Shown here piece by piece: positions 1-9,437 of a DNA stretch of 64,000 bases. Every line of letters starts with the position of its first letter. Position 1 is the first letter of the stretch. The DNA is from Micromonospora chokoriensis (GTDB lineage: Bacteria; Actinomycetota; Actinomycetes; Mycobacteriales; Micromonosporaceae): positions 248,001 to 312,000 of the forward strand of contig NZ_JOAN01000002.1 of NCBI RefSeq assembly GCF_000718555.1, written 5' to 3'. A model generated the notes under the pieces. The model did no database searches. It was not told the origin of the DNA and was given only the letters and a program-made list of their open reading frames with translations. A program made the translations under genes and the position numbers.

Positions 1-1457
1 AGGCGGCCGAGCAGCGGCTCGACGACTTCTTCCGGACCCCGGACGGCAGCTTCGACTTCTCGGCCCGCGACCTCACCCGGTACGACCCCACCAACGAACC
101 GGACATGAACGCGCCGTATCTCTACAACTACTTCGGCGTGCCGTACAAGACCCAGGAGACGGTCCGGGCCGTGTTGGACCAGCTCTGGAGCAACGCCCCC
201 GGCGGCATCCCGGGCAACGACGACGCCGGCACCATGTCGTCGTGGTACGTCTTCTCGGCGCTGGGCATGTACCCGCAGAACCCGAGCCGGGCCGACCTGG
301 TGCTCTCCGCACCGCTCTTCCCGCGCGCCGTGATCGAGGCCGGGCACGGCCGCAAGATCACGATCAACGCGCCGGACGCCTCGGCCAAGAACAAGTACAT
401 CCAGTCGGTCAAGGTGAACGGCAAGAAGTCGAACCGGAGCTGGGTCTCCGACACCCTCGTCAACAAGGGTGGCACCGTCGACTTCGCGCTCGGCGCCAAG
501 CCCAACAAGTCGTGGGGCAGCTCCCCCGATGACGCCCCGCCCTCGTACGGCGACGGTCGGCGGCCGTACCTGACCGGTGCGAGCCTGCAGATGCTCAAGG
601 TCGAGCCGGGCACCGCCTCGGGTACGACGTACAAGGTTCAGGCGCTCACCGACACTCCCACCGCCGTGCGGTGGAAGGTCAGCGCGCCGGCCGGGCTGAC
701 CGTCACTCCCGCGCAGGGTGAGTTCAAGCTGACCGGCGACGGTCAGGGCAGCAGGGAGCTCTCCGTTTCGGCGGCGGCCAACCTCAAGCCGGGCGCCTAC
801 GCCGTCACGGTGACCGCCACCACCACCTCCGGTACGGCGCTGCCCACCGTGCAGATCCCGGTGACGGTCGCCGTGCGCGACAGCGTGCTGTGGAACCTCA
901 ACAACAACGGCATCTCGGCCGACGACACCAACCCGCAGGCCAACTTCGACACCGGAGGGTGGAGCTACTCCGCCAAGGCGCTCGAAGCCGCCGGGGTGAA
1001 GCCGGGGTCCACCGTGTCGGTCGACGGGTTCGACTTCACCTGGCCGAACGTGGCGCCGGGCGACCCGGACAACATCCTGGTCGGCGGCGGGGGCCAGGTG
1101 CTCAGCGTCCAAGCGGCCGAGGGCGACACCAAGCTGAGCCTGCTGGGCAGCGCCGCGTTCGGTGCCACCAGCGGCACGGTGACGCTTACCTACACCGACG
1201 GCACGACGCAGGAGGCTGCCATCGGCTTCAGCGACTGGACGCTGGGCGGCGGGGGCGACCAGCCGTCGTTCGGCAACGTGACGGCGGTGCACACCACGTA
1301 CCGCGATGTGCTGGGTAGCGGCATCGACCCGGTGGCCACGTACGTCTTCGCGACGGCCCCGATCGACCTGCAACCGGGCAAGCGGCTCGCCAGCCTCACG
1401 CTGCCCACCACCGCCGAGGGCGGCGTCATCCACCTCTTCGGGGTGGCGACGGCCTAA
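1..1457 (+). CDS. Glycoside hydrolase family 92 alpha-mannosidase, C-terminal part
   Basis: The reading frame is open from base 3 and continues from upstream of the window, so the 5' end is missing; 484 residues are visible. The hallmark GH92 block GNDDAGTMSSWYVFSALGMY lies near visible residues 70-90 and carries the acidic residues used by this Ca-dependent exo-alpha-mannosidase family. Behind it come Ala/Gly/Thr-rich beta-sandwich regions: an NEW3-like segment (about residues 185-285) and a further C-terminal beta-rich module, typical of secreted actinobacterial enzymes. The expected role is trimming mannose from extracellular glycans or glycoproteins. A strong hairpin follows the stop codon. 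The family call is firm; the linkage it cleaves cannot be read from this part. Confidence 0.9.
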   Translation, partial: AAEQRLDDFFRTPDGSFDFSARDLTRYDPTNEPDMNAPYLYNYFGVPYKTQETVRAVLDQLWSNAPGGIPGNDDAGTMSSWYVFSALGMYPQNPSRADLVLSAPLFPRAVIEAGHGRKITINAPDASAKNKYIQSVKVNGKKSNRSWVSDTLVNKGGTVDFALGAKPNKSWGSSPDDAPPSYGDGRRPYLTGASLQMLKVEPGTASGTTYKVQALTDTPTAVRWKVSAPAGLTVTPAQGEFKLTGDGQGSRELSVSAAANLKPGAYAVTVTATTTSGTALPTVQIPVTVAVRDSVLWNLNNNGISADDTNPQANFDTGGWSYSAKALEAAGVKPGSTVSVDGFDFTWPNVAPGDPDNILVGGGGQVLSVQAAEGDTKLSLLGSAAFGATSGTVTLTYTDGTTQEAAIGFSDWTLGGGGDQPSFGNVTAVHTTYRDVLGSGIDPVATYVFATAPIDLQPGKRLASLTLPTTAEGGVIHLFGVATA

Positions 1458-1482
1458 CCCTGGTCCGGACCGCCGAATGACG

Positions 1483-1520
1483 TGCGGGCCTGCTCTGCCG
1501 CGAGGCGGAGCAGGCCCGCA
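1483..1520 (+). terminator. Rho-independent-type terminator hairpin after GH92 gene
   Basis: Inverted repeat with 13-bp perfect arms (tgcgggcctgctc at 1483-1495 against gagcaggcccgca at 1508-1520) located 26 bases after the GH92 stop. There is no clear T run, as is common in actinobacteria. Confidence 0.75.
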
Positions 1521-1590
1521 CTGGCATCGGATGGGTGAGGGGCTCGCGTTTCGCGGGTCGGCGACGAACGGCGGAGCATAGCGTTCGGAC

Positions 1591-2760
1591 GTGAACGGAT
1601 CACGTCTGCCTCGTCGGTTGCTGCTCACCGGGGCCGGCTCGGCCGCCGTGGCCGCGCTCACCGCCTGCCAGGCGGCCCGGTCCACCGTACCCACGCCGCA
1701 GCCGACCCGCGCGACGACGAGCGCTACGCCGGACGCGGCAGCGCTGCGGCGCAAGATCGCGAGTCTGCTCGTGGTGGGCTTCCGCGGTGACCGGGTGAAC
1801 CGCGACGACTGGATCGTCAAGGCGATCAGAGACGGTCTCGGCGGGGTGATCCTCTTCGACCGCGACCTGGAGACCGACACCGCCCGCAACGTCCGCTCAC
1901 CGCAGCAGGTCACCACGCTGATCCGGGACCTGAAGAGCGCCGCGTCGGGCCGACTCATCGTCTCGATCGACCAGGAAGGCGGGCGGACCGCGCGTCTCAA
2001 CCCGAGCAACGGTTTCCCCGCCACCAGATCCGAAGCCGAGATCGGCGCCGAGAACTCCGCGCCGGCGACCCGCCAGTGGGCACGGGGACTCGTCGACAGC
2101 CTCACCCGGGTCGGGGTCAACCTCAACTACGCGCCGGTCGTCGATCTGAACATCAACCCCGAGAGCCGGGCGATCGGGGCGCTCGACCGCAGCTTCTCCG
2201 CCGACCCTGACGTGGTCGTCAGCAACGCCACCGAGGAGATCAAGGCGCACCGGGCCGCGAACGTCAAGACCTCACTCAAGCACTTCCCGGGCATCGGAAG
2301 CGCCGCGGGCAACACCGACTTCGAGGTCGTCGACGTCAGCTCCACCTGGCACCGCACCGAGCTGGAGCCGTTCCGACGACTGATCCGGGCTGGTCTGGCG
2401 GACTCGGTGTTGGCGGCGCACGTGCTCAACAAACAACTGGATCCGAACCGGCCCGCCTCGCTGTCGCCGAAGGTCATCACGGACCTGCTCCGCGGCGAAC
2501 TCGGCTGGCAGGGCCCGGTGGTCAGCGACGACATGCAGGCGGTCGCCATCACCCGTCAGTACGGCACCGCCGAGGCCGTCCACCTGGCGTTGCAGGCCGG
2601 CGTCGACCTGCTCGTCTTCGCCAACCAACAGGTGTACGAACCGAATATCTTCACGAAGACGCTGGACGTGGTGGTCGGGCTGGTCCGCAGCGGGAAGCTG
2701 ACCGAGGCGCGCATCGACCAATCGGTCGCCCGGGTCGACACCCTCCGCCCGAAGCGCTGA
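1591..2760 (+). CDS. Glycoside hydrolase family 3 lipoprotein (beta-N-acetylhexosaminidase-like)
   Basis: GTG start; 389 residues. The N-terminus has twin arginines (RLPRRLLLTG) and a lipobox-like LTAC at about residues 23-26, so this is probably a Tat- or Sec-exported lipoprotein. The rest is a single GH3 TIM-barrel domain of NagZ type: IDQEGGRTARL near residue 130, KHFPGIG near 230 and SDDMQAV near 310, the last containing the expected nucleophile Asp. NagZ-type enzymes remove N-acetylglucosamine from peptidoglycan fragments or chitin-derived sugars. The length fits the single-domain NagZ subgroup, which lacks the second GH3 domain. It stands alone between terminators or convergent genes. 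Confidence 0.88.
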   Translation: MNGSRLPRRLLLTGAGSAAVAALTACQAARSTVPTPQPTRATTSATPDAAALRRKIASLLVVGFRGDRVNRDDWIVKAIRDGLGGVILFDRDLETDTARNVRSPQQVTTLIRDLKSAASGRLIVSIDQEGGRTARLNPSNGFPATRSEAEIGAENSAPATRQWARGLVDSLTRVGVNLNYAPVVDLNINPESRAIGALDRSFSADPDVVVSNATEEIKAHRAANVKTSLKHFPGIGSAAGNTDFEVVDVSSTWHRTELEPFRRLIRAGLADSVLAAHVLNKQLDPNRPASLSPKVITDLLRGELGWQGPVVSDDMQAVAITRQYGTAEAVHLALQAGVDLLVFANQQVYEPNIFTKTLDVVVGLVRSGKLTEARIDQSVARVDTLRPKR

Positions 2761-2788
2761 TCCCCGGCGCCTGTGGGCAGGGCCTCCG

Positions 2789-3229
2789 TCAGCGGCGGCC
2801 GGCGGCTAGGGCGACAAGATACTGTCCGCCTCCAGCGTCGACGCTTGCGGTCACCGGCAGTCCAGGCACCAGCCGCGAGAACCGGTCGACCAACCAGTCC
2901 GCCGCCTCCTGGGCGTCCTTCCTGCTCGGACAGCGGGCGACCAACTCGCGGCCACCCTTGCGTTCGAGTCGCTCGGCGACGGTGATCAGTGGCGCGGGTT
3001 CCACCACGTGCAGCCGGTCCGGCCAGGCGATGACCACCTTGACCGCGCCCTTGCGGGTGTTGCAGGCGCGGTGCGCCAGTCGCTCGGTGACCTTGGCCTT
3101 CTTGTCGGCGGTGCGGCTGTCGACGCTGGGACCACGCGGGTCGTTCACCGACATGTCGGCGTCGACCGCCTCATCGCACACCCAGCATCGCCAACTGTCA
3201 CGCCTCGCGACGTCATCGAGGAGACTCAT
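2789..3229 (-). CDS. HNH-type zinc-finger nuclease-like protein
   Basis: A 146-residue protein starting MSLLDDVARRDSW. Its first half has CWVCDEAVDAD, then NDPRGPSVDSRTADKK and LAHRACNTRKG, the layout of an HNH fold: a CxxC zinc ligand pair, an Asn/Asp-rich turn and an H-x2-CN helix. The second half (about residues 70-146) is a small alpha/beta region with no recognised domain. Its substrate is unknown; proteins like this occur as housekeeping-type genes in actinobacteria. It converges on the GH3 gene (28 bp apart) and is divergent from the MOSC gene. Confidence 0.7.
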   Translation of the reverse strand: MSLLDDVARRDSWRCWVCDEAVDADMSVNDPRGPSVDSRTADKKAKVTERLAHRACNTRKGAVKVVIAWPDRLHVVEPAPLITVAERLERKGGRELVARCPSRKDAQEAADWLVDRFSRLVPGLPVTASVDAGGGQYLVALAAGRR

Positions 3230-3385
3230 CCGAGCAAATTAGCCCGTCGGGCCCCGACCAACGACATCCCCACCCCCGGCGAGCACCGCCAACCGCCAAC
3301 GCCTACCCCTGGCCGGGACCTGCTCCACGACCGGATGGCGGAAAATCGCTCGGCGTACGGTCGTCAGGGCGTTTAGGTTGCGGGC

Positions 3386-4051
3386 GTGAGCAGAATTGTC
3401 TCGGTCAATCTGGCGGTGCCCGAGCCCAACCCGGCCAAGGACGTTGGTGTCACGGGTATCAACAAACAGCCGGTCGATCGCCTGGTGGCCGTACGGGCGC
3501 CGGGGCCCAAGACGACCGGGCTGCACAGCGGCCTGGTCGGTGACCAGATCTTCGACATCGAGCACCACGGCGGTGACGACCAGGCCGTCTACGCGTACGC
3601 GCGAGAGGACTACGACTGGTGGCAGGCGCGATTGAGCCGCCGGTTGTCCAACGGGCTCTTCGGCGAGAATCTGACGACCGAAGGAGTTGACGTCAACGGC
3701 GCGGTCATCGGCGAACGGTGGCGCATCGGTCCACGGTTGGTCCTCCAGCCGACCTTCGGGCGCATCCCGTGCGTCACGTTCCAGGTCAAGATGGGCGAGC
3801 CGCGCTGGGTGAAGACCTTCGGCCGGGCGAGCCGCCCGGGCGCGTACCTGCGCGTGCTGGAGCCGGGTGAGGTGTGTGCCGGCGATCCGGTCACCGTGGA
3901 GGACCGCCCGGAGCACGGGGTAACGATCGCGCGGGCGTTCCGGGCGTACCTGACCGAACCGGGTCTGCTGCCCGAGCTGGTCGAGATTGACGGACTGCCC
4001 GACGATCTGCGCGAGACCCTCACGGAGCGGCTTCCCCAGCGACGGCGGTAG
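3386..4051 (+). CDS. MOSC domain-containing protein (YiiM-like)
   Basis: GTG start; 221 residues. MOSC (molybdenum cofactor sulfurase C-terminal) features are visible: GLVGDQIFDIEHHGGDDQA near residues 50-70, FGENLTTEGVDV near 92-103, and the conserved Cys in RIPCVTFQVK near 130. A C-terminal extension (RAFRAYLTEP...) matches the 3-alpha helical tail of YiiM-type proteins. Relatives use molybdenum cofactor to reduce N-hydroxylated compounds; the substrate is not deducible here. It is divergent from the HNH gene across a 156-bp promoter region. Confidence 0.85.
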   Translation: MSRIVSVNLAVPEPNPAKDVGVTGINKQPVDRLVAVRAPGPKTTGLHSGLVGDQIFDIEHHGGDDQAVYAYAREDYDWWQARLSRRLSNGLFGENLTTEGVDVNGAVIGERWRIGPRLVLQPTFGRIPCVTFQVKMGEPRWVKTFGRASRPGAYLRVLEPGEVCAGDPVTVEDRPEHGVTIARAFRAYLTEPGLLPELVEIDGLPDDLRETLTERLPQRRR

Positions 4052-4164
4052 CTCGGTTGCGACTGGCGCACACCCGACACCGGAGCACGGGGTAGCCGAC
4101 TGTGACCACGGCGTCACCACCGGCACACTCCTTCCCGACACGTCCCTGTCGAATGGAGGACCAC

Positions 4165-5250
4165 GTGCGTCTCCGATCGTTCGTCACCGCGGCACTGGCC
4201 GCGGTTCTGGCCGCCAGCGCACTCGCGCCGCCGGCACCCGCCTCGGCGGCCACCGCCGACCGCTGGGGTTTCGCGTACGTCAAGGACCCCACCGTGTCGG
4301 TCTGGACCGTGCTGGACACCAGCCGGCAGTGGGGTAGCTGGAAGACCGCGTTCCCGGCCGCCTGGGCCGACGGCATCAAGCTCGCACCGGGCCGGTTCCA
4401 GGTTCGGTTCCCGCAGGTGGGCGCCAGCTCACGAGGCGTGCCGCACGTGACCCCGGTGAACCGGACCGGGCACTACTGCGAGGTGGTTCGCTGGTTCCAG
4501 TCCGGCGTCGACGAGATCGTCGACGTGCAGTGCCACAAGCCCGGTGGCACCCGCGACGACACCCCGTTCACCGTTCTCTGGACGACCAGTTCGGGCGTGC
4601 TGCCCGCCGGCACCTCCCACGCGTACGCGCAGTGGGGTGGTGGCGCGGTGGTGCAGTCGTACAACTCCACAGGCGCGGTCAACACGGTCGGACCGGTCGG
4701 CGTCGGGCAATACCTGGTGCAGCTGCCCGCGGTGGGGCTGGCCGGCGTGCTCGCCGGCAACGTGCAGGTCACCGCCGTGCAGCCGAACGCCGGTCCCCGC
4801 CGGTGCAAGGTCTACTCCTGGAACGTGGTCGGCAGCGACGTGCGGGTGTACGTCTTCTGCTACGACCAGGCCGGCGCGTTCATCAACACCGACTTCGCCC
4901 TCTCGTACCACCGTCGGCGGCCGGTGATCGGCTCCCTCGGCCCGCCGTCGTACTTCGGTTACCTGGGTACCGCAGTCGGCGGGCCGACGAACGACAACTC
5001 GGTGCTCGGCGTCGGGGCGAACACGGTGGTGCCGATCGCCCCCGCCGGCCGCTATCTGGCGACCTTCCCGCAGATCGGTCTCAAGGAGACGCACGCCCAG
5101 GTGGTGGCGCAGGGCTCCGGCAGCAACTACTGCCACCTCACCCAATCCTGGACATACACCACCGACGCCGACGTCGACGTGATCTGCTTCGACAACGCCG
5201 GCGTGGTCACCCCGCACCGCTTCCTGGCCACCTTCACCTCCCGGCTCTGA
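4165..5250 (+). CDS. Secreted protein of three tandem beta-rich repeats, function unknown
   Basis: The frame is open further upstream, but GTG at 4165 is preferred: it has a GGAGGA ribosome site at 4155-4160 and begins a clean signal peptide (VRLRSFVTAALAAVLAASAL, then ASA-ATADRW). The protein has 361 residues. The mature part consists of three roughly 105-residue repeats, each starting with an aromatic-Gly/Ala motif (WGFAYV, SHAYAQW, YFGYLG), passing through a Y/FxVxFPQxG-like strand (FQVRFPQVG, YLVQLPAVG, YLATFPQIG), and ending with a Cys pair (YCEVV..VQCHK, RCKVY..VFCYD, YCHLT..VICFD). One disulfide per repeat is likely. I do not recognise the family. A strong terminator follows. Confidence 0.75.
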   Translation: MRLRSFVTAALAAVLAASALAPPAPASAATADRWGFAYVKDPTVSVWTVLDTSRQWGSWKTAFPAAWADGIKLAPGRFQVRFPQVGASSRGVPHVTPVNRTGHYCEVVRWFQSGVDEIVDVQCHKPGGTRDDTPFTVLWTTSSGVLPAGTSHAYAQWGGGAVVQSYNSTGAVNTVGPVGVGQYLVQLPAVGLAGVLAGNVQVTAVQPNAGPRRCKVYSWNVVGSDVRVYVFCYDQAGAFINTDFALSYHRRRPVIGSLGPPSYFGYLGTAVGGPTNDNSVLGVGANTVVPIAPAGRYLATFPQIGLKETHAQVVAQGSGSNYCHLTQSWTYTTDADVDVICFDNAGVVTPHRFLATFTSRL

Positions 5251-5262
5251 CCCCCTCGCTGC

Positions 5263-5298
5263 GCCGGCGGTGACAGCGCAAACGCTGTCACCGCCGGC
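5263..5298 (+). terminator. Perfect 16-bp hairpin terminator
   Basis: gccggcggtgacagcg (5263-5278) is exactly complementary to 5283-5298 around a CAAA loop; a short T-containing stretch follows. It ends the transcript of the three-repeat secreted protein. Confidence 0.85.
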
Positions 5299-5522
5299 AC
5301 TTTCGCATCACGCGGCTACGAGTGACCCGGATGGCACGCAGCGCCCGATACCGGACAATCAGTCGTCGGCCCTGAGCGATTCGCTGTGGTGGTGGACACG
5401 AATCCGGTGCTATGTCGGCAGTTTGCGATGTCGCGACGTAGCGTCGAGGGTTGCCCAGGGCGGGTCCGCATGCCGCACGCCTGGATGACGCCGACCCGCG
5501 AGGTGAAGATGGTGCACGCCCG

Positions 5523-8500
5523 GTGACCGTGACGACTGATCTGCGGCTGGGCACGCTCCCGCCGGTAGCCACCGCACCGACAGCCCCGGCGGTGTTCCGT
5601 TCCTCCGCTGCCCCGATCCGCCGCACGCTCGTCGACATTCTCGACGAGACCGTACGCGCACACCCCGGGGCCTCCGCTCTCGACAACGGTGCCACGGCGC
5701 TGACGTACCGCGAGCTGGCCGACGAGGTGCAGGCCGTCCGGGCGTCGCTCGCCGCCAACGGGATCGGTGTCGGCGACCGGGTGGGCGTCCGGATCTCATC
5801 CGGCACGGCCGAGCTGTACCTGGCGATCCTCGGCGTGCTCGCGGCCGGCGCGGCCTACGTGCCGGTCGACGCCGACGATCCCGAGGAACGCGCCGAGCTC
5901 GTCTTCGCCGAGGCGGGCGTCGCCGCGGTGCTCGGTGACGGGCTGACGGTGTCGCTGCGGCGTACCCCCGGGGGTCAGCACGGCCGGCCCGGCCCGGACG
6001 ACGACGCCTGGATCATCTTCACCTCTGGCTCGACGGGCACCCCGAAGGGTGTCGCGGTAAGCCACGGCGCGGCGGCGGCATTCGTCGACGCCGAGGCGCA
6101 GTTGTTCCTGGTCGGCGAGGCCAATGAGGCGATCGGCCCGCACGACCGGGTCCTGGCCGGATTGTCGGTGGCCTTCGACGCGTCGTGCGAGGAGATGTGG
6201 CTGGCGTGGCGGCACGGCGCCTGTCTGGTGCCGGCCGCGCGGTCGCTGGTCCGCAGCGGCGTCGACCTCGGGCCGTGGCTGGCGCAGCAGCGCATCTCCG
6301 TGGTCTCGACCGTGCCGACGCTCGCTGCCCTGTGGCCGGTCGAGGCGTTGGACGAGGTCCGGCTGCTGATCTTCGGTGGGGAGGCCTGCCCACCGGAGCT
6401 CGCGCAGCGCCTGGCGGTGGAGGGCCGCGAGGTCTGGAACACCTACGGGCCGACCGAGGCCACTGTGGTCGCCTGCGCCGCGCGGATGACCGGTGAGGGG
6501 CCGGTACGCATCGGACTGCCGCTGGCCGGGTGGGATCTCGCGGTCGTCGACGGGTCCGGCGCCCCGGTCGAGATGGGCCAGGCCGGCGAGCTGGTGATCG
6601 GCGGGGTGGGCCTCGCCCGCTACCTGGATCCGGTGAAGGACGCCGAGAAGTTCGCGATGCTGCCGGCGCTCGGCTGGCAGCGGGCCTACCGCAGCGGGGA
6701 CATCGTCCGGGCCGAGCCCGAGGGACTGCTGTTCGTCGGACGCGGCGACGAACAGGTCAAGCTCGGCGGACGCCGGATCGAGCTGGGTGAGATCGACGCG
6801 GCACTACAGGCACTTCCGGGAGTCGCCGGTGCCGCCGCCGCCGTGCAGCGGACCGCCGCGGGCAACCAACTGCTGGTGGGGTACGTGGTCCCCCACGACG
6901 GCGTCGCATTCGACGCCGCGACGGCGGCGCTGCGCATTCGTGAGCAACTGCCGGCCGCGCTCGTTCCGCTGCTGGCCGTGATCGACGCGCTGCCCACCCG
7001 AACGTCCGGCAAGGTGGACCGGGCCGCGCTGCCCTGGCCACTGGCCACCGCCGCGGACGCCGAGGGTGAGCTGACCCCGACCGAGGAGTGGCTCGCCGGC
7101 GGCTGGGCCGAGATTCTGGGCGTACGCCCCAGCGAGGCGGACGCGGACTTCTTCACCCACGGCGGCGGCAGCCTGAACGCCGCGCAACTGGTGGCGTGGA
7201 TCCGACGTCGGCACCCCCAGGTCTCGGTCGCCGACATCTACCTGCACCCGAAGTTGTCGAAGCTCGCGGCCGTGCTCGACGCGCTCGACACCACTGTGGC
7301 AGCTCGCCGGGAGGTCCGGCCGACGCCACGACGCGCTGGCCTGATCCAGGCCGTGCTGATGGTGCCGATGCTCGCGCTGGTCGGGCTGCGCTGGATGACC
7401 GTCCTGGCCGCCCTCGGCAACGTCCTCACTCTGCTCGCTCCGGCGCCCTGGGCGCCGACCGTGTCCTGGTGGTGGGTTGCGCTGGGCTGGGCGTTGCTGT
7501 TCAGCCCGCCCGGGCGGATCGCCCTGGCCGCCGGAGGAGCACGGCTGTTGCTTCGCGGCGTACGCCCGGGTAGTTATCCGCGCGGGGGCAGCGTGCACCT
7601 GCGGCTGTGGGCAGCCGAACGGCTCGCCGAGTTGACCGGCGCCACAAGCGTCGCCGGCGCATCCTGGATGATCACGTACGCGAAGGCGCTCGGCGCGCAG
7701 ATCGGCGCCGACGTCGACCTGCACTCCGCCCCGCCGGTCACCGGCCTGCTGAAGCTCGGCCGCGGCGCGGCCATCGAGCCGGAGGTCGATCTGGCTGGCC
7801 ACTGGGTGGACGGCGATGTCGTCCACATCGGCAAGGTGCGCGTCGGCGCGGGGGCCCGGGTCGGGTCCCGCAGCACCCTCATGCCGGGCGCACGGGTCGG
7901 CAAGGGGACGCGCATCGCCGCCGGCTCGACCGTGACCGGCGCCGTACCGGCGAACCAACTCTGGGCGGGTTCACCGGCCGCCCCCGCTGCCAAGGATCCG
8001 GCCGAGTGGCCCGAGCAGCGTCCCCCGCGTACGCGGATGGGGGCACGCCTCTGGCCGATGACGTACGGGTTGACCGCGCAGTTGCTGGGGCTGGTGCCGA
8101 TCGTCGCCGCGCTGCCGTCGCTCGCCCTGCTCGGCTGGACGCTCACGACCCGACCGACGGTCGGCGCGGTCCTGGCCGCCGTCGCGGTGGCGACCGTCGC
8201 CTACGTCGTGGGCTACGCGCTGCTGGTGCTCGGGGCCATCCGGGCGCTCAGCATCGGCCTGCGCGCCGGCTACCACCGGGTGCAGGGGCGGGTGGCGTGG
8301 CAGGTGTGGACGACCGAGCGGCTGATGGGAATGGCCCGGGTCGGGCTGTTCCCGCTCTACGCCAGCCTCTTCACGCCGGTGTGGTTGCGGCTGCTGGGCG
8401 CCAAGGTGGGTCGCGGGGTGGAGGCCTCCACGGTGCTCGCGCTGCCCACGATGACCACGGTCGCCGACGGGGCGTTCCTGGCCGACGACACAATGGTCGC

Positions 8501-9437
8501 GACCTACGAGTTGAGCCACGGGTGGCTGCGCGTCGCCCCGGCGCGCATCGGCAAGCAGGCGTTCCTCGGTAACTCCGGGATGGCGGCGCCCGGCCGATCG
8601 GTGCCCAAGCGCGGGCTCGTCGGCGTGCTGTCGTCGGCGCCGCGTAAGGCGAAGAAGGACTCGTCGTGGCTCGGCGCGCCGCCAATGCCGCTGCGCCGCA
8701 CGGTGGAAGCCGCCGACACCAGCCGCACCTTCGAGCCGCCGCTTCGGCTGAAGCTGGCCCGGTCCGCGATCGAGCTGTGCCGGATCGTCCCGGTGATTGT
8801 CGCCGCCGCCCTGGCGGTCGGTGTCCTGGCCGTGCTCGCGTACGTCTGGCAGACCGCAGGGTGGGGCGTGGCCGCGCTCGCCTCTGGGCCGGTGCTGTTG
8901 GGTGCGGCGATCGCCGCCGCCGCCATCGCGACGGCCGCCAAGTGGCTGCTGGTCGGGCGGTTCCGGGTCACCGAGCGCGCGCTGTGGACCTCCTTCGTGT
9001 GGCGCAACGAGCTTGCCGACACGTTCGTCGAGGTCCTCGCCGCACCGTGGTTGGTCCGCTTCGCGACCGGCACGCCGCTGCTCGCGGCGTGGCTGCGCAC
9101 GCTCGGCGCGAAGATCGGCCGGGGCGTCTGGCTGGAGACCTACTGGCTTCCCGAGTACGACCTGGTGCGCCTCGGTGACGGCGCCACGGTGAACCGCGGT
9201 TGTGTGGTGCAGACCCACCTGTTCCATGATCGTGTCATGAGCATGGACACGGTGGAGTTGGGCGCGGGAGCCGCGCTGGGCCCGCACGGCATCGTTCTCC
9301 CGGGCGCGAGCATCGGCGCGCGGACCACAGTCGGCCCCGGTTCGCTGGTGACCCGCGGCGACGCCGTGCCCTGCGACAGCCGGTGGCTGGGCAACCCGAT
9401 CGCGACCTGGCCCGCACCGACCGCGCGGGCCAGATGA
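5523..9437 (+). CDS. Single-module NRPS with membrane C-terminal domains, epsilon-poly-lysine synthetase (Pls)-like
   Basis: The open frame reaches back to 5451 (TTG), but GTG at 5523 or 5529 gives a normal start; with 5523 it has 1304 residues. An adenylation domain (about 30-505) shows FTSGSTGTPKG, FDASCEEMW, NTYGPTEATVV, YRSGDIV, GRRIELGEID and TSGKVDRAALP. A carrier domain follows, with the phosphopantetheine Ser in HGGGSLNAAQ near 545. There is no condensation or thioesterase domain. Instead, three pairs of membrane segments (around 605-670, 850-910 and 1080-1145) separate soluble domains with hexapeptide-repeat, left-handed beta-helix character (e.g. VRVGAGARVGSRS, GASIGARTTVGPG). This is the architecture of Pls, which makes isopeptide-linked homopolymers of basic amino acids. 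The substrate is not established. The stop overlaps the next start (ATGA). Confidence 0.88.
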   Translation: MTVTTDLRLGTLPPVATAPTAPAVFRSSAAPIRRTLVDILDETVRAHPGASALDNGATALTYRELADEVQAVRASLAANGIGVGDRVGVRISSGTAELYLAILGVLAAGAAYVPVDADDPEERAELVFAEAGVAAVLGDGLTVSLRRTPGGQHGRPGPDDDAWIIFTSGSTGTPKGVAVSHGAAAAFVDAEAQLFLVGEANEAIGPHDRVLAGLSVAFDASCEEMWLAWRHGACLVPAARSLVRSGVDLGPWLAQQRISVVSTVPTLAALWPVEALDEVRLLIFGGEACPPELAQRLAVEGREVWNTYGPTEATVVACAARMTGEGPVRIGLPLAGWDLAVVDGSGAPVEMGQAGELVIGGVGLARYLDPVKDAEKFAMLPALGWQRAYRSGDIVRAEPEGLLFVGRGDEQVKLGGRRIELGEIDAALQALPGVAGAAAAVQRTAAGNQLLVGYVVPHDGVAFDAATAALRIREQLPAALVPLLAVIDALPTRTSGKVDRAALPWPLATAADAEGELTPTEEWLAGGWAEILGVRPSEADADFFTHGGGSLNAAQLVAWIRRRHPQVSVADIYLHPKLSKLAAVLDALDTTVAARREVRPTPRRAGLIQAVLMVPMLALVGLRWMTVLAALGNVLTLLAPAPWAPTVSWWWVALGWALLFSPPGRIALAAGGARLLLRGVRPGSYPRGGSVHLRLWAAERLAELTGATSVAGASWMITYAKALGAQIGADVDLHSAPPVTGLLKLGRGAAIEPEVDLAGHWVDGDVVHIGKVRVGAGARVGSRSTLMPGARVGKGTRIAAGSTVTGAVPANQLWAGSPAAPAAKDPAEWPEQRPPRTRMGARLWPMTYGLTAQLLGLVPIVAALPSLALLGWTLTTRPTVGAVLAAVAVATVAYVVGYALLVLGAIRALSIGLRAGYHRVQGRVAWQVWTTERLMGMARVGLFPLYASLFTPVWLRLLGAKVGRGVEASTVLALPTMTTVADGAFLADDTMVATYELSHGWLRVAPARIGKQAFLGNSGMAAPGRSVPKRGLVGVLSSAPRKAKKDSSWLGAPPMPLRRTVEAADTSRTFEPPLRLKLARSAIELCRIVPVIVAAALAVGVLAVLAYVWQTAGWGVAALASGPVLLGAAIAAAAIATAAKWLLVGRFRVTERALWTSFVWRNELADTFVEVLAAPWLVRFATGTPLLAAWLRTLGAKIGRGVWLETYWLPEYDLVRLGDGATVNRGCVVQTHLFHDRVMSMDTVELGAGAALGPHGIVLPGASIGARTTVGPGSLVTRGDAVPCDSRWLGNPIATWPAPTARAR

